A stretch of 64,000 nucleotides of DNA from the NCBI RefSeq assembly GCF_023272795.1, contig NZ_CP096829.1, forward strand, positions 3,162,001 through 3,226,000. The letters run 5' to 3'. The notes beneath the pieces are model-generated. The model saw only the letters and a list, made by a program, of their open reading frames with translations, was not told the origin of the DNA and did no database searches. Shown here one piece after another: positions 50,681 through 59,995 of this stretch. The DNA comes from Flavobacterium humidisoli (lineage in GTDB: Bacteria > Bacteroidota > Bacteroidia > Flavobacteriales > Flavobacteriaceae). The position numbers and the translations under genes were made by a program. Positions within the stretch are counted from its first letter, which is position 1. Each line of letters starts with the position of its first letter.

Positions 50681-51244
50681 CTACTTGCTTCCAAACAGCT
50701 TTCCAATAAATCCAGCGATTCCTCCTTTGCTTTTGGTAACTACTAATACATCTGCAACGTCAACTTTTCCATCGTTGTTTTGGTCAAGGCCAAATTGCAT
50801 TCCGTATTTAGAAATAGTATCCATTATTCCAGATGCTTGTCCGCTATTTCCTGAAATCGAATTTATAATATCAGAAATTTGAAAACTGCTATCGTTTGGA
50901 TCTTTTGCTTTATTTACTAAAGAGCCTAAAATCTGTGGAATCAAATTGGAGGCAACTCCGCTTGAATCGGCGCTGCTCAATCCGAATTTTTGACCAAGAC
51001 TTCCGCTTAATTGCTGTTGAATTTGCTTTACAACAGGGTTTGAGCTGTCAATTGGTGTGTTTCCATTAAATAATCCGGCAATCTGATCTGTATTCCCTTC
51101 GGAAACAATCTTTTTTAATCCTTCAAAAATAGAATTACTTGTTTCGTTTATTACGGCTTCGTTATGTTCATTTGGGACAGCGTTATTATTTACCACAGCG
51201 TCACCTCCGTATTGCTGTACTAATTGGGTTAATTGTTCAAACAT
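50681..51244 (-). CDS. DUF937/YidB-like protein with calcium-binding-like loop
   Basis: 187 residues, no signal peptide. The N-terminal part matches DUF937-like proteins: MFEQLTQLVQQYGGDAV, a Gln/Ser-rich helical region, and NLIPQILGSLVNKAKDPND. Near the C-terminus DQNNDGKVDVADVL has EF-hand/dockerin-like spacing and may bind calcium, then GKLFGSK ends the chain. Function unknown. A -7 box TAATTTTG lies at 51278-51271, 27 bp before the start. Confidence 0.8.
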   Translation of the reverse strand: MFEQLTQLVQQYGGDAVVNNNAVPNEHNEAVINETSNSIFEGLKKIVSEGNTDQIAGLFNGNTPIDSSNPVVKQIQQQLSGSLGQKFGLSSADSSGVASNLIPQILGSLVNKAKDPNDSSFQISDIINSISGNSGQASGIMDTISKYGMQFGLDQNNDGKVDVADVLVVTKSKGGIAGFIGKLFGSK

Positions 51245-51419
51245 GATATTTAAGGTTTAAAATTATACGCCAAAATTAATAAAAAGAAAGGTATTTACTA
51301 TAAATATGATAATAAATCCATTTAAAGGTACTTTATTTTTTAATTACTTGGTTCGACAAATTCAAGAAATTCTCCAAAACCTTATTTGTATTGCCTTAAA
51401 TTAAAGCCATTGTTAAAAT

Positions 51420-51773
51420 TTAGTATTTTGTAATGTTTACTTCGCACCAGGTCGTAACATCTTCAGGATTAAATCCGGGACAGCTGCTAATCTTCTTTTT
51501 AGAAAAAAACAACACATCATTATCAAATGTACTCAGGTTGAAGTAGTAGTTGCTGTAATCTTCTCCATATCTCCATACATCGCTTGAGCCTTCATTTCTA
51601 ATAGTTTCATTAAAAGTAAAAATGGAAGATTGCTCAGGTATAAAATATTCTTTTTCAATAATAAGCGAAAATACATTGCCTAAGATAGAGGTGCAGCACA
51701 AAGCAATTGCAATTGTAACTACAGTCAGGTAAATTATCCACTTATGTTTAAAACTATTTTTGTATGTATTCAT
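51420..51773 (-). CDS. membrane-anchored protein, uncharacterised
   Basis: 117 residues. One N-terminal membrane helix (about 13-33) and a polar domain with SSDVWRYGEDYSNYYFNLSTFDNDVLFFSKKKISSCPGFNPEDVTTWCEVNITKY, containing two late cysteines that could pair. Likely extracytoplasmic. No family recognised. The stop is not followed by a clear hairpin. Confidence 0.7.
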   Translation of the reverse strand: MNTYKNSFKHKWIIYLTVVTIAIALCCTSILGNVFSLIIEKEYFIPEQSSIFTFNETIRNEGSSDVWRYGEDYSNYYFNLSTFDNDVLFFSKKKISSCPGFNPEDVTTWCEVNITKY

Positions 51774-51809
51774 GCTAGAATTTTAGTGTTTGCGAAAGTA
51801 TTAAAAAAG

Positions 51810-51845
51810 AAAGGGATTTACTACAGGTAAGTAGTAAATCCCTTT
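51810..51845 (-). terminator. terminator after serA
   Basis: AAAGGGATTTACTAC (51810-51824) pairs with GTAGTAAATCCCTTT (51831-51845), with a T-rich run on the minus strand downstream. Confidence 0.8.
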
Positions 51846-51868
51846 AATCGAATTTAATCTATTTTTAT

Positions 51869-52819
51869 TTAGCTCAATAAAGTAATAATTTGTGAAGCCA
51901 ATTCTGTACCAATTCTGTCTTGTGCTTCTCCAGTAGCTGCTCCAATGTGTGGAGTTAAAGAGATTTTAGAGTGCATTAAGATCGCCATTTCTGGTTTTGG
52001 CTCGCTTTCGAAAACGTCTAAACCAGCAAAAGCAACTTTTCCTGAATCTAAAGCTTTTACTAACGCCACTTCATCAATAACACCGCCACGAGCACAGTTT
52101 ACAATTCCAACACCATCTTTCATGATTTCAAATTCTTTTTCTCCAATGATGTAACCATTTTGAGCAGGAACGTGTAATGTAATGAAATCTGCTTCTTTAA
52201 ATAAAGATTCTAAAGATTGAGAAACGATTGTAGTTGTGATTGACTGTCCGTCGAAAAATTCAACTTTCACATCAACTTGAGGGATAAAGCTGTCGGCAGC
52301 GATAACTTTCATTCCTAAACCAAGAGCCATTTTTGCTGTAGCTTGTCCGATACGACCAATACCAACAATACCTAAAGTTTTTCCTCTTAATTCAGTTCCG
52401 TTAGCGTAAGCTTTTTTCAAACCATCAAAGTTTGAATCTCCTTCAAGAGGCATATTTCTGTTAGAATCATGTAAAAAACGAACACCAGAAAATAAGTGTC
52501 CAAAAACTAATTCAGCAACAGATTCTGAAGATGAAGCAGGAGTATTAATTACATGAATTCCTTTGCTTTTAGCATAATCCACATCGATATTATCCATACC
52601 AACACCACCACGTCCGATGATTTTGATTCCAGGGCAAGCATCGATAATATCTTTACGCACTTTAGTTGCGCTACGAACTAAAATTACGTCAATGTTATTG
52701 TCATTTATATAGTTAGCTACTTGTTCTTGAGCTACTTTTGTTGTGATAACTTCAAAACCACCTTTTTCTAAGGCTAGAATTCCGCTTTTAGAAATTCCGT
52801 CATTTGCTAATACTTTCAT
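51869..52819 (-). CDS. serA: D-3-phosphoglycerate dehydrogenase
   Basis: 316 residues, the short form without the C-terminal ACT regulatory domain. The NAD-binding GIVGIGRIGQATA motif, RSATKVRKDIID, VNCARGGVIDE and the catalytic His in LTPHIGAATGEAQ are present. It oxidises 3-phosphoglycerate to 3-phosphohydroxypyruvate, the first step of serine synthesis. serC lies 90 bp upstream on the same strand; the two are probably coexpressed. The missing ACT domain means serine feedback through it is not expected. Cytoplasmic. Confidence 0.95.
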   Translation of the reverse strand: MKVLANDGISKSGILALEKGGFEVITTKVAQEQVANYINDNNIDVILVRSATKVRKDIIDACPGIKIIGRGGVGMDNIDVDYAKSKGIHVINTPASSSESVAELVFGHLFSGVRFLHDSNRNMPLEGDSNFDGLKKAYANGTELRGKTLGIVGIGRIGQATAKMALGLGMKVIAADSFIPQVDVKVEFFDGQSITTTIVSQSLESLFKEADFITLHVPAQNGYIIGEKEFEIMKDGVGIVNCARGGVIDEVALVKALDSGKVAFAGLDVFESEPKPEMAILMHSKISLTPHIGAATGEAQDRIGTELASQIITLLS

Positions 52820-52909
52820 TGTATTTATTGTTTATTTGGTTAATCGTTTAATTGTTTAATCGATAACCAAGCTATTTGATTTTTCTTTTTTGTAAACTGT
52901 GACTGAAAA

Positions 52910-53980
52910 CTAAACTTTAGATTCCAATGCTTTCATTACATCCACTAAAACCTGAACACTTTCGATTGGCATAGCGTTGTAAATAGAAGCTCTGTAGCCA
53001 CCAACAGAACGGTGTCCTGGTAATCCAGAAATATTTGCAGCTTTCCATAAAGCATCAAAAGTTTCAGTGTGTTCAGGATTGTTCAATAAGAACGTTACGT
53101 TCATATTAGAACGATCTTCTACTGCAGCTGCACCTTTGAACAATGGGTTTCTGTCGATTTCAGCATAAAGTAATTCTGCTTTGGCGTTGTTTAATTTTTC
53201 AACAGCAGCGATTCCACCTTTTTCTTTGATCCATTGTAATGTTAAAAGAGAGACGTAAACAGCAAATACAGGTGGAGTATTGTACATACTTTCTCCTTTA
53301 ATGTGTTTAGCATAATCTAACATACTTGGAATAGTTTTTCCGTTTTTTCCTAAGATTTCTTCTTTAACGACTACTAAAGTAGTTCCTGCAGGACCCATAT
53401 TTTTTTGAGCTCCAGCGTAGATTAAATCAAATTTAGAGAAATCTAATTCACGTGAAAAAATATCAGAACTCATATCGCAAACAACAGGAACATTTGTTGC
53501 TGGGAATTCTTTCATTTGAGTTCCAAAGATGGTATTGTTACTTGTGCAGTGGAAATAATCAGCATCGGCTGGAATTTCGTAACCTTTAGGAACATAAGTA
53601 TAATTGTCTTCTTTTGAAGAAGCTACGACAACAGTCTCACCGAAAAGTTTAGCTTCTTTGATCGCTGCAGTTGCCCACGTTCCAGAATCTAAATAAGCAG
53701 CTTTTCCGTTTTCTTTCATTAAGTTATAGGGTGCCATTAAGAATGCTGTACTTGCACCACCTTGTAAAAATAAAGCCTGATAACCTTTTCCTTGAAGTCC
53801 TAATAATTCTAAAGCAAGGGAACGAGCTTCCTCCATAACAGCAACGAAATCTTTGCTTCGGTGCGAGATTTCAAGGATTGATAACCCTGAATCATTAAAA
53901 TTTAAAATTGCTTTTGATGCCTTCTCAAAAACTTCCTGAGGTAAAATACTTGGTCCTGCGCTGTAGTTGTGTTTTTTCAT
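52910..53980 (-). CDS. serC: phosphoserine aminotransferase
   Basis: 356 residues. MKKHNYSAGPSILPQEV, LFLQGGAST and the PLP lysine in YAGAQKNMGPAG mark SerC, a class V aminotransferase. It converts 3-phosphohydroxypyruvate to phosphoserine with glutamate and also serves pyridoxal synthesis in some bacteria. It precedes serA. Length and motifs are normal. Confidence 0.96.
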   Translation of the reverse strand: MKKHNYSAGPSILPQEVFEKASKAILNFNDSGLSILEISHRSKDFVAVMEEARSLALELLGLQGKGYQALFLQGGASTAFLMAPYNLMKENGKAAYLDSGTWATAAIKEAKLFGETVVVASSKEDNYTYVPKGYEIPADADYFHCTSNNTIFGTQMKEFPATNVPVVCDMSSDIFSRELDFSKFDLIYAGAQKNMGPAGTTLVVVKEEILGKNGKTIPSMLDYAKHIKGESMYNTPPVFAVYVSLLTLQWIKEKGGIAAVEKLNNAKAELLYAEIDRNPLFKGAAAVEDRSNMNVTFLLNNPEHTETFDALWKAANISGLPGHRSVGGYRASIYNAMPIESVQVLVDVMKALESKV

Positions 53981-54073
53981 GGTTGTTGTTAATAGTCGAA
54001 AATTTTAAAGACGCAAATTTCGGTAATAAGAGCCGAAAAAGCGTTAAAATATTCGAAATAATTAAACAATTTA

Positions 54074-55138
54074 TTACTTTGTTGTTAACAAAAACGTTAT
54101 AGTATCGACATTATCTGCGTAATCCCACAATTGAGGTTTTTGGGTTTCTCCAAATGCGATACTATCTGTAGTTAGATTATTGCTAACAATGCATTGAATT
54201 TGGTCTGTGTCGTCCTGAAGGCGTTTTTGAAGGTCTTCAAGACTTTCATAATATTCATAAAAAACACTCGAAATAGGAGAGGCATAACTTGAATCTTCTT
54301 TTAAAGTCAAGAATCCGTTGTCCAATAATTTGAAATTACTCATTAAAAATACCGCTTTATTATAGTCATAATTATTAGCGTATTTTTCGTAATGAATAAC
54401 ATCTTGGTATTTGAAAATTGCTTGAAAAAAAGTGTCAAATGAATAGTCTTTCGGAATAAAAAGTTTGGAAACATTTCTGCACCCTAAACCAAAATATCTA
54501 AAAATATCCTCGCCAAGGGCTTCCAATTCTGCAGTGGTTTCTTTTCCGGTTAAAATAGCTGCCGAATTCCTGTTTTTACGAATAATCGAAGGCTTATCTT
54601 TAAAATAATATTCAAAATAACGAGCTGTATTATTACTTCCAGTGGCGATTACAGCATCAAAATTTTCTAGTTTTCCTTCTGCGAAAGTGATGCTGCCTTT
54701 CAGATTTTCGTCAACAGCAATTAAATATTTAGCCAAAAATGGCAATAAATGCTGATCGTTTGACGAAGTTTTAATTAAAGCTTTGTTGCCTGTAATTAAA
54801 ACAGATAAAAAATCATGAAAACCTACTAACGGAATATTTCCAGCTAAAATCAAAGCCACAGTTTTGGCATCGCCTTTCTGATCTATTTTGTAAGCCGAAA
54901 GCCATTTCTCAATGTTTTCAGTGGTTAAAGCTTCAGCCCATGACTGTATGGAGAAATAAACTTGCTCAGGAGTATACCATCCGTTATGAGATTGTGAAAG
55001 GCTGATGAGATTTTCGAAATCATCAAAAAAGATGTCATTATATAAGACGTCAGATTTTTGCGCAGAAGCGCCTTCAGAAAACTGACTTAAAAATTTTCCT
55101 AATTCAACAAAAACACTTTTTTTTGTTTCTAATGTCAT
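54074..55138 (-). CDS. acyl-CoA reductase (LuxC-like)
   Basis: 354 residues. ALILAGNIPLVGFHDFLSVLITGNKALIK, ATGSNNTARYFEYYF and GLGCRNVSKLFIPKDY belong to the LuxC/acyl-CoA reductase branch of the aldehyde dehydrogenase superfamily, with the catalytic Cys in GLGCRNVS. It would reduce an acyl-CoA or acyl-enzyme to an aldehyde using NADPH. No LuxD or LuxE gene is adjacent. It is divergent from a ferredoxin and upstream of serC. The promoter is at 55177-55207. Confidence 0.88.
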   Translation of the reverse strand: MTLETKKSVFVELGKFLSQFSEGASAQKSDVLYNDIFFDDFENLISLSQSHNGWYTPEQVYFSIQSWAEALTTENIEKWLSAYKIDQKGDAKTVALILAGNIPLVGFHDFLSVLITGNKALIKTSSNDQHLLPFLAKYLIAVDENLKGSITFAEGKLENFDAVIATGSNNTARYFEYYFKDKPSIIRKNRNSAAILTGKETTAELEALGEDIFRYFGLGCRNVSKLFIPKDYSFDTFFQAIFKYQDVIHYEKYANNYDYNKAVFLMSNFKLLDNGFLTLKEDSSYASPISSVFYEYYESLEDLQKRLQDDTDQIQCIVSNNLTTDSIAFGETQKPQLWDYADNVDTITFLLTTK

Positions 55139-55176
55139 AATGTTTGTTTATGAATTGTTTTGATTGTAATTTTGCA

Positions 55177-55207
55177 CAAAAATAAGCATAATTAAGTCGA
55201 AAGTCAA
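55177..55207 (-). promoter_or_regulatory. promoter of acyl-CoA reductase gene
   Basis: On the minus strand TTG (55207-55205), a 20-bp spacer and TATTTTTG (55184-55177), 38 bp before the ATG. Matches TTG-N20-TAnnTTTG. Confidence 0.6.
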
Positions 55208-55287
55208 AAGCTATAAAGTCAAAAGCGATTCTTGTCTTTATTTTGACTTTAGAACTTTAAGACTTTTAACTTTAAGACTAATAAACG

Positions 55288-55638
55288 ATGGCAATAATTA
55301 TAACTGACGAATGCATCAATTGTGGAGCTTGCGAACCAGAGTGCCCAAATACAGCAATATATGAAGGAGCAGATGATTGGAGATATAAAGACGGAACAAG
55401 TCTTTCTGGAAAAATTGTATTACCTGACGGAACTGAAGTTGACGCTGATGATGCGCAAACTCCAATTTCTGACGAAATCTACTATATAGTACCAGGAAAG
55501 TGTACAGAATGTAAAGGTTTTCATGATGAGCCGCAGTGTGCTGCTGTTTGTCCTGTTGACTGTTGTGTGCCAGATGATGATCATGTTGAAGACGAAGAAA
55601 CTTTGTTAGAAAGACAAGCGTTTTTACATGCTGAATAA
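55288..55638 (+). CDS. 4Fe-4S dicluster ferredoxin
   Basis: 116 residues. First cluster: C9-x2-C12-x2-C15-x3-C19. Second: C72-x2-C75-x8-C84-x3-C88, with further C92 and C93 next to it. An acidic insert (about 30-64) separates the halves. The protein carries low-potential electrons in the cytoplasm. The partner may be the divergent acyl-CoA reductase, but this is only positional. A terminator follows. Confidence 0.93.
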   Translation: MAIIITDECINCGACEPECPNTAIYEGADDWRYKDGTSLSGKIVLPDGTEVDADDAQTPISDEIYYIVPGKCTECKGFHDEPQCAAVCPVDCCVPDDDHVEDEETLLERQAFLHAE

Positions 55639-55664
55639 TTATTTCTGAGCATTAAAAAAATAGG

Positions 55665-55696
55665 ATCCTGAGTTGTAAAACTCAGGATTTTTTTTT
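55665..55696 (+). terminator. terminator after ferredoxin
   Basis: ATCCTGAGTT pairs with AACTCAGGAT around GTAA, with a T-run of nine. Confidence 0.8.
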
Positions 55697-55811
55697 GCCC
55701 CTGATATCAGGTATTTTTAAAAGTTAGTTTGTTGGTAATTAATGTTTTATTTTTCGGGTGTTGCTTTATTGTTAAAAAAACAATAATTTAGTTGAAAATA
55801 TAACAACGCCT

Positions 55812-56969
55812 ATGAAGAAACTGCTACTTTTATTTGTCGTATTATTTAATTTGAATGTTTTGGCACAAAACGAGGAATATTCTATTGTTGTTAAGGATAT
55901 AGAAACCTTGGAGCCAATACAAAATGCTACGGTTAAAATAATGAAAACCCAACAGATTTTATTGAGCAATGAAGAAGGAAAAGTTACTTTTATGCTGACT
56001 GGTGGATCGAATATTCAGGTTTCTGAAACTAATTATGAAGATATTACTGTTCGATGGACTTCTTTAAATGGAGAGCAAAAATTTGTTATTTATTTGAAGA
56101 GTAAAAACAATAAATTAGATGAAGTAGTTTTGTCTAAGGAATCTCCAGAAAAAATACTGCAGAAATTGGTTAACAATTCTACAAAGAAAATTAGTATCTC
56201 CCATAGACAGAAAGTATATGTGAGAGAGTTTTTTATGCTCGACAATCAGTATACGTATTATAATGACGGATTGGTTAATTTTCAATTCAATAAAAACAAT
56301 ACTACAACATTGCTGGTAGAACAAAATCGTTCTTACGGATTGTTAGAAACAGATGTAAGTGCCGATTTGAAGGGATATGATTTGAATAACATAATGGAGA
56401 ATTATTCGAATTTTAAATATTTAGATCCCCTTTTAGACCCTAAAGCCAAGAAGGAATATGATTTTACCACAAAAGGACATTCAAAAAATAAAGATTATTA
56501 TGTAATGTCAGTTGTGCCGCTGGATAAAGCGAAAGAAGCAATTGATAATTTTGAAATTATTTACGATCCGGAGAAAAAAATTATTGTAGAATTTACGATT
56601 TCAGTTACGCCAGCAACACTTGATAAAGTGGAAGAGAAGACAAAAGAAGGCGAAAAGAATATTACAAAATCGTTTGTCAAAGTAAATTATAGATGGGACG
56701 GTACTGATTATTATTTATTGAGTTCGAATGAAGAAATTGGGTATAATGTTGTTTTGAAAGATAAAACTAAAAATGTCCAAGTAAGAAATAGTTTTGTAAC
56801 AACAGGTTTCAATAAACAGAATTTTACTTATAGTGAAAGTGACGTTTTTAAAGAAAAATCGCTTTTTAATAAGAAAAACAAAATCCTGACTAATTATTGG
56901 GATATTTCGGGATTTACGGCAACAGAGCAAGAAAAGGCTATTATTGCATCGTTAGAGTTTAAATTGTAA
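55812..56969 (+). CDS. secreted carboxypeptidase-regulatory-like domain protein
   Basis: 385 residues with a signal peptide (MKKLLLLFVVLFNLNVLAQ). An N-terminal CarboxypepD_reg-like beta domain (IVVKDIETLEPIQNATVKIMKTQQILLSNEEGKVTFML) precedes a longer beta-rich region with LDEVVLSKESPEKILQKLVNNSTKKI and DKAKEAIDNFEIIYDPEKKIIVEF. Such proteins are common in Bacteroidota envelopes and of unknown role. A terminator with an ATCCTGA stem follows. Confidence 0.8.
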   Translation: MKKLLLLFVVLFNLNVLAQNEEYSIVVKDIETLEPIQNATVKIMKTQQILLSNEEGKVTFMLTGGSNIQVSETNYEDITVRWTSLNGEQKFVIYLKSKNNKLDEVVLSKESPEKILQKLVNNSTKKISISHRQKVYVREFFMLDNQYTYYNDGLVNFQFNKNNTTTLLVEQNRSYGLLETDVSADLKGYDLNNIMENYSNFKYLDPLLDPKAKKEYDFTTKGHSKNKDYYVMSVVPLDKAKEAIDNFEIIYDPEKKIIVEFTISVTPATLDKVEEKTKEGEKNITKSFVKVNYRWDGTDYYLLSSNEEIGYNVVLKDKTKNVQVRNSFVTTGFNKQNFTYSESDVFKEKSLFNKKNKILTNYWDISGFTATEQEKAIIASLEFKL

Positions 56970-56988
56970 TTAAATAAATAGAAAACAA

Positions 56989-57019
56989 AAATCCTGAACG
57001 TTATGCTCAGGATTTTTTT
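56989..57019. terminator. terminator after carboxypeptidase-regulatory-like gene
   Basis: AATCCTGA pairs with TCAGGATT, with a T run. The stem motif is like that of the ferredoxin terminator upstream. Confidence 0.7.
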
Positions 57020-57072
57020 GTTTTTAGAAAGTTTGTCAGGCTTAGCCAAGTCGAAGACCTCGTTAACTGTAA

Positions 57073-59706
57073 TTAAAAAGTAAAACCAAGTCTTGCATAG
57101 TAATAAGCCCCGCTGAATCCCATTTGTACAGCATCCCAATATCCTCCAGCTTCTGTGTTTCCTTGTTCATCTTGCTTGGTCGGATATACATTAAATAAGT
57201 TGTTGCTTCCGATCGTTAGTTTTAAACTTTTAGTAAATTGATATCCAACAGTTAAATCGGTTACCACTCTCGGATTGTAAACATCATCTTCGTCTGCATA
57301 ATCTACCAAAACCACTTTGCTGAAACGAGTAAAAGCTAGACCAGCATCAAATTTGTTTTTAGCATAATTTAGGTTTAAACTGAATTTGTTGTCTGGAGCA
57401 GAAGCTAATAAAAAAGCTTTTTCACGTTTTCCGAAGAAAGTAGCTTCATCAAGAGTGCTGTTTTTGACTTTGTCAATTTTCATATCGTTGATGTTTCCAA
57501 CCAAAGTAGCACTAAGCTGACCAAAATCGAATCCTTTTTTCCAAGAGAAAACCACATCAAGACCATGTGTGCTCGTGTCTACACCATTGGCAAAAAACTG
57601 TGCTTCAGAAACACCAAGGTTTAAAGCACTAGCATCAAAATATCCAGTAAGTACAATACGATCTTTTACCTGAATATAATAGCCGTCGATTGTTGCAGTG
57701 AAATCTCCAAAAGATGCAGTAAAACCTAAGGAAGCATTTACTGCTTTTTCTTCATTTAATTTACCAATTCCGAAAGCTCTTGTAATTTCGCTGTCATTTG
57801 GTGCCAATAAAACTTCAGTTGCACCGCTTGCATTAAAGTTGGTGAAACGTAAATTATAATAAATCTGAGCTAATGATGGTGCACGGAAACCTGTACTCAC
57901 AGAACCTCTTAAATTAAAGTGATCGCCGAGTTTTAATCTAGAGGCCAATTTTCCATTTACGGTACTGCCAAAATCACTATAGTTTTCAAAACGAACAGCC
58001 GCATTTACCATTAAATCTTTGGTTATATCCAATTCGCCATCAGCATATAAAGAGAAGTTGGTACGGCTTTCATTTACTTCATTCGCAGGGCTATAACCAG
58101 GAAAACCTTGTGAGCTTCCAGGTCTAGGATTTCCCGAAATAGGATCAATTGGAGCACTTTGAGTAGTAGGATCAGTAATAGGTTGTCCATTGGTGTCATA
58201 AGTGGTATATGATCCTTCTTCGCCAGCAAAGATTTCGAATTTCTCTACTCTAAATTCGGTTCCAAAAGCAATATTAAAGCCCTCAAGAACACTGTCATAG
58301 TTTTTAGAAATATCAAAATTAGTGGTGTTTTGAAGCAAACTATGCCCCCCAGCATCAAACTCATGAGGGGATTTTTCTTCAAGTGAAGCATTTATTGTCC
58401 CTTTAATATCGTATTGAAATTTGTTTTTTCCGAAAGTATTACTCAAATCAAATTTCCATCCTCCAGTAGATTCTGTTTTGATTCCGGCAGCAACTGAATT
58501 ATCATTAATCTTTGATGTAATTCTTGGTGTGTAACCTCCAGGATAAACAGATTCTACCACTCTTTCTCCATCATTTCTAGTAAAAGCGTAAGCATCTGTA
58601 TCTCTGAAATTACTTCCTCCAAAAGCGTAAAATTCTGTTTTGTCTCCAATTGGAATAGAAAGATTGGCGAATAAATTTACTCCGTGCATACTTGCATCAC
58701 CAAAACCTTTTCTAAAATCATAAGCAGGTCTTAAGGTTTTATTTTTGTTCAAAAACTCACCTGTAAAGTTTGCATAACCGCCTTTTGTGCCTAAGGCAAC
58801 TCCGTAATTGGCAGCAACTCTTACAGACCCACCATCAAAATCCTGATCTTTTCCGTATGAATTTCCGTTTCCATCTTGATCTAATCTAAAGCCTTTTGTA
58901 TTTGGTGTTCCAGGGAGAAAATCGCCTTTTGCCTTCGTATTAAAAGCACCATAGGTTACAGATCCCGTTAATTCGTTTACATTATCGTTTGTAATGATAT
59001 TGATTACTCCCGCAATGGCATCAGAACCGTATTGTGCCGAAGCGCCGTCGCGCAAAATCTCGATCCTTTTAATAGAAGCGGCTGGAATGGCGTTCAAATC
59101 TGTTCCTGTGTTTCCGCGACCTCTTGTTCCAAATAAGTTAATTAAAGACGATTGATGCCTTCTTTTTCCATTAATTAAAACCAAAGTTTGGTCAGGTCCC
59201 ATACCTCTTAATGAAGCTGGATCTACGTGGTCGGCACCATCAGACCCTGATTGTTTGTTGGCATTAAAAGACGGAGCAACATATTGAAGCAATTGATTGA
59301 TTTCAATTTTACCACTTTGTGTTGTAACATCTTTTACACTAATAACATCAATTGGAACAGCAGAATTTACAACAGTTCTCTTAGTGCTTCTTGATCCTGT
59401 AACAACAACGTCACTTAAAACTTGACCTTCACTTTCGCCTAAAACAACGTTTATTTTGTTGGTAGAAGCTGCTTTTTCGACTGTTGAGAATCCGACATAA
59501 CTGAAAACTAAAGTAGCGTCTTCTTTTACTTTTATTTTATAACTACCTTCAAAATCGGTAGAAACACCATTTGAAGTTCCTTTTTCGACAATATTTACAC
59601 CAGGAAGCGGGGCACCAGATTTGTCTTTTACAACACCCGAGACTTCTTTTTGTGCAAAAAGAAACGCTGTATTCAGCAGAAATAGTAATAATGCAATCTT
59701 TTTCAT
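57073..59706 (-). CDS. TonB-dependent outer-membrane receptor
   Basis: 877 residues from the ATG at 59706; an upstream extension to 59829 is open but lacks a signal, so the later start, followed by MKKIALLLFLLNTAFLFAQ, is preferred. A CarboxypepD_reg-like domain (VSGVVKDKSGAPLPGVNIVEKGTSNGVSTDFEG) leads into the TonB plug (RSTKRTVVNSAVPIDVIS...GTDLNAIPAASIKRIEILRDGASAQYGSDAIAGVINI) and a large barrel ending in YYARLGFTF. It imports an unknown substrate with energy from TonB-ExbBD. No SusD follows, so it is not a PUL transporter of the SusCD type. Confidence 0.93.
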   Translation of the reverse strand: MKKIALLLFLLNTAFLFAQKEVSGVVKDKSGAPLPGVNIVEKGTSNGVSTDFEGSYKIKVKEDATLVFSYVGFSTVEKAASTNKINVVLGESEGQVLSDVVVTGSRSTKRTVVNSAVPIDVISVKDVTTQSGKIEINQLLQYVAPSFNANKQSGSDGADHVDPASLRGMGPDQTLVLINGKRRHQSSLINLFGTRGRGNTGTDLNAIPAASIKRIEILRDGASAQYGSDAIAGVINIITNDNVNELTGSVTYGAFNTKAKGDFLPGTPNTKGFRLDQDGNGNSYGKDQDFDGGSVRVAANYGVALGTKGGYANFTGEFLNKNKTLRPAYDFRKGFGDASMHGVNLFANLSIPIGDKTEFYAFGGSNFRDTDAYAFTRNDGERVVESVYPGGYTPRITSKINDNSVAAGIKTESTGGWKFDLSNTFGKNKFQYDIKGTINASLEEKSPHEFDAGGHSLLQNTTNFDISKNYDSVLEGFNIAFGTEFRVEKFEIFAGEEGSYTTYDTNGQPITDPTTQSAPIDPISGNPRPGSSQGFPGYSPANEVNESRTNFSLYADGELDITKDLMVNAAVRFENYSDFGSTVNGKLASRLKLGDHFNLRGSVSTGFRAPSLAQIYYNLRFTNFNASGATEVLLAPNDSEITRAFGIGKLNEEKAVNASLGFTASFGDFTATIDGYYIQVKDRIVLTGYFDASALNLGVSEAQFFANGVDTSTHGLDVVFSWKKGFDFGQLSATLVGNINDMKIDKVKNSTLDEATFFGKREKAFLLASAPDNKFSLNLNYAKNKFDAGLAFTRFSKVVLVDYADEDDVYNPRVVTDLTVGYQFTKSLKLTIGSNNLFNVYPTKQDEQGNTEAGGYWDAVQMGFSGAYYYARLGFTF

Positions 59707-59995
59707 GGTATTTGGTTTTTTGGTTTGTTTTTTATTGATTAGTTTTATAAAATTAATTTTTTTTAACAAAAAATTAGTAAAATGTTTAAAAATTTTTAAG
59801 ATTAGAGCTAAAATTATATTATTGAACATTTTACTTCGTGCAAGAGCTATTAAATCTTATATTTGCAAAATTTTAAAGCCAAAAAATATCATTTTGGCAG
59901 AAATAAAGAAAAACACGTAAATCATAACACATTAAATAACAGGGTTTAATGTTGAGAGGCCTTATAAGGTCGAATAAATAAATAGAAACAAACAG

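Noticed and set aside
59709..59829. N-terminal extension of the TonB receptor
   Set aside because: The 41 extra residues carry no signal peptide; the MKKIALLLFLLN start directly gives a normal signal.
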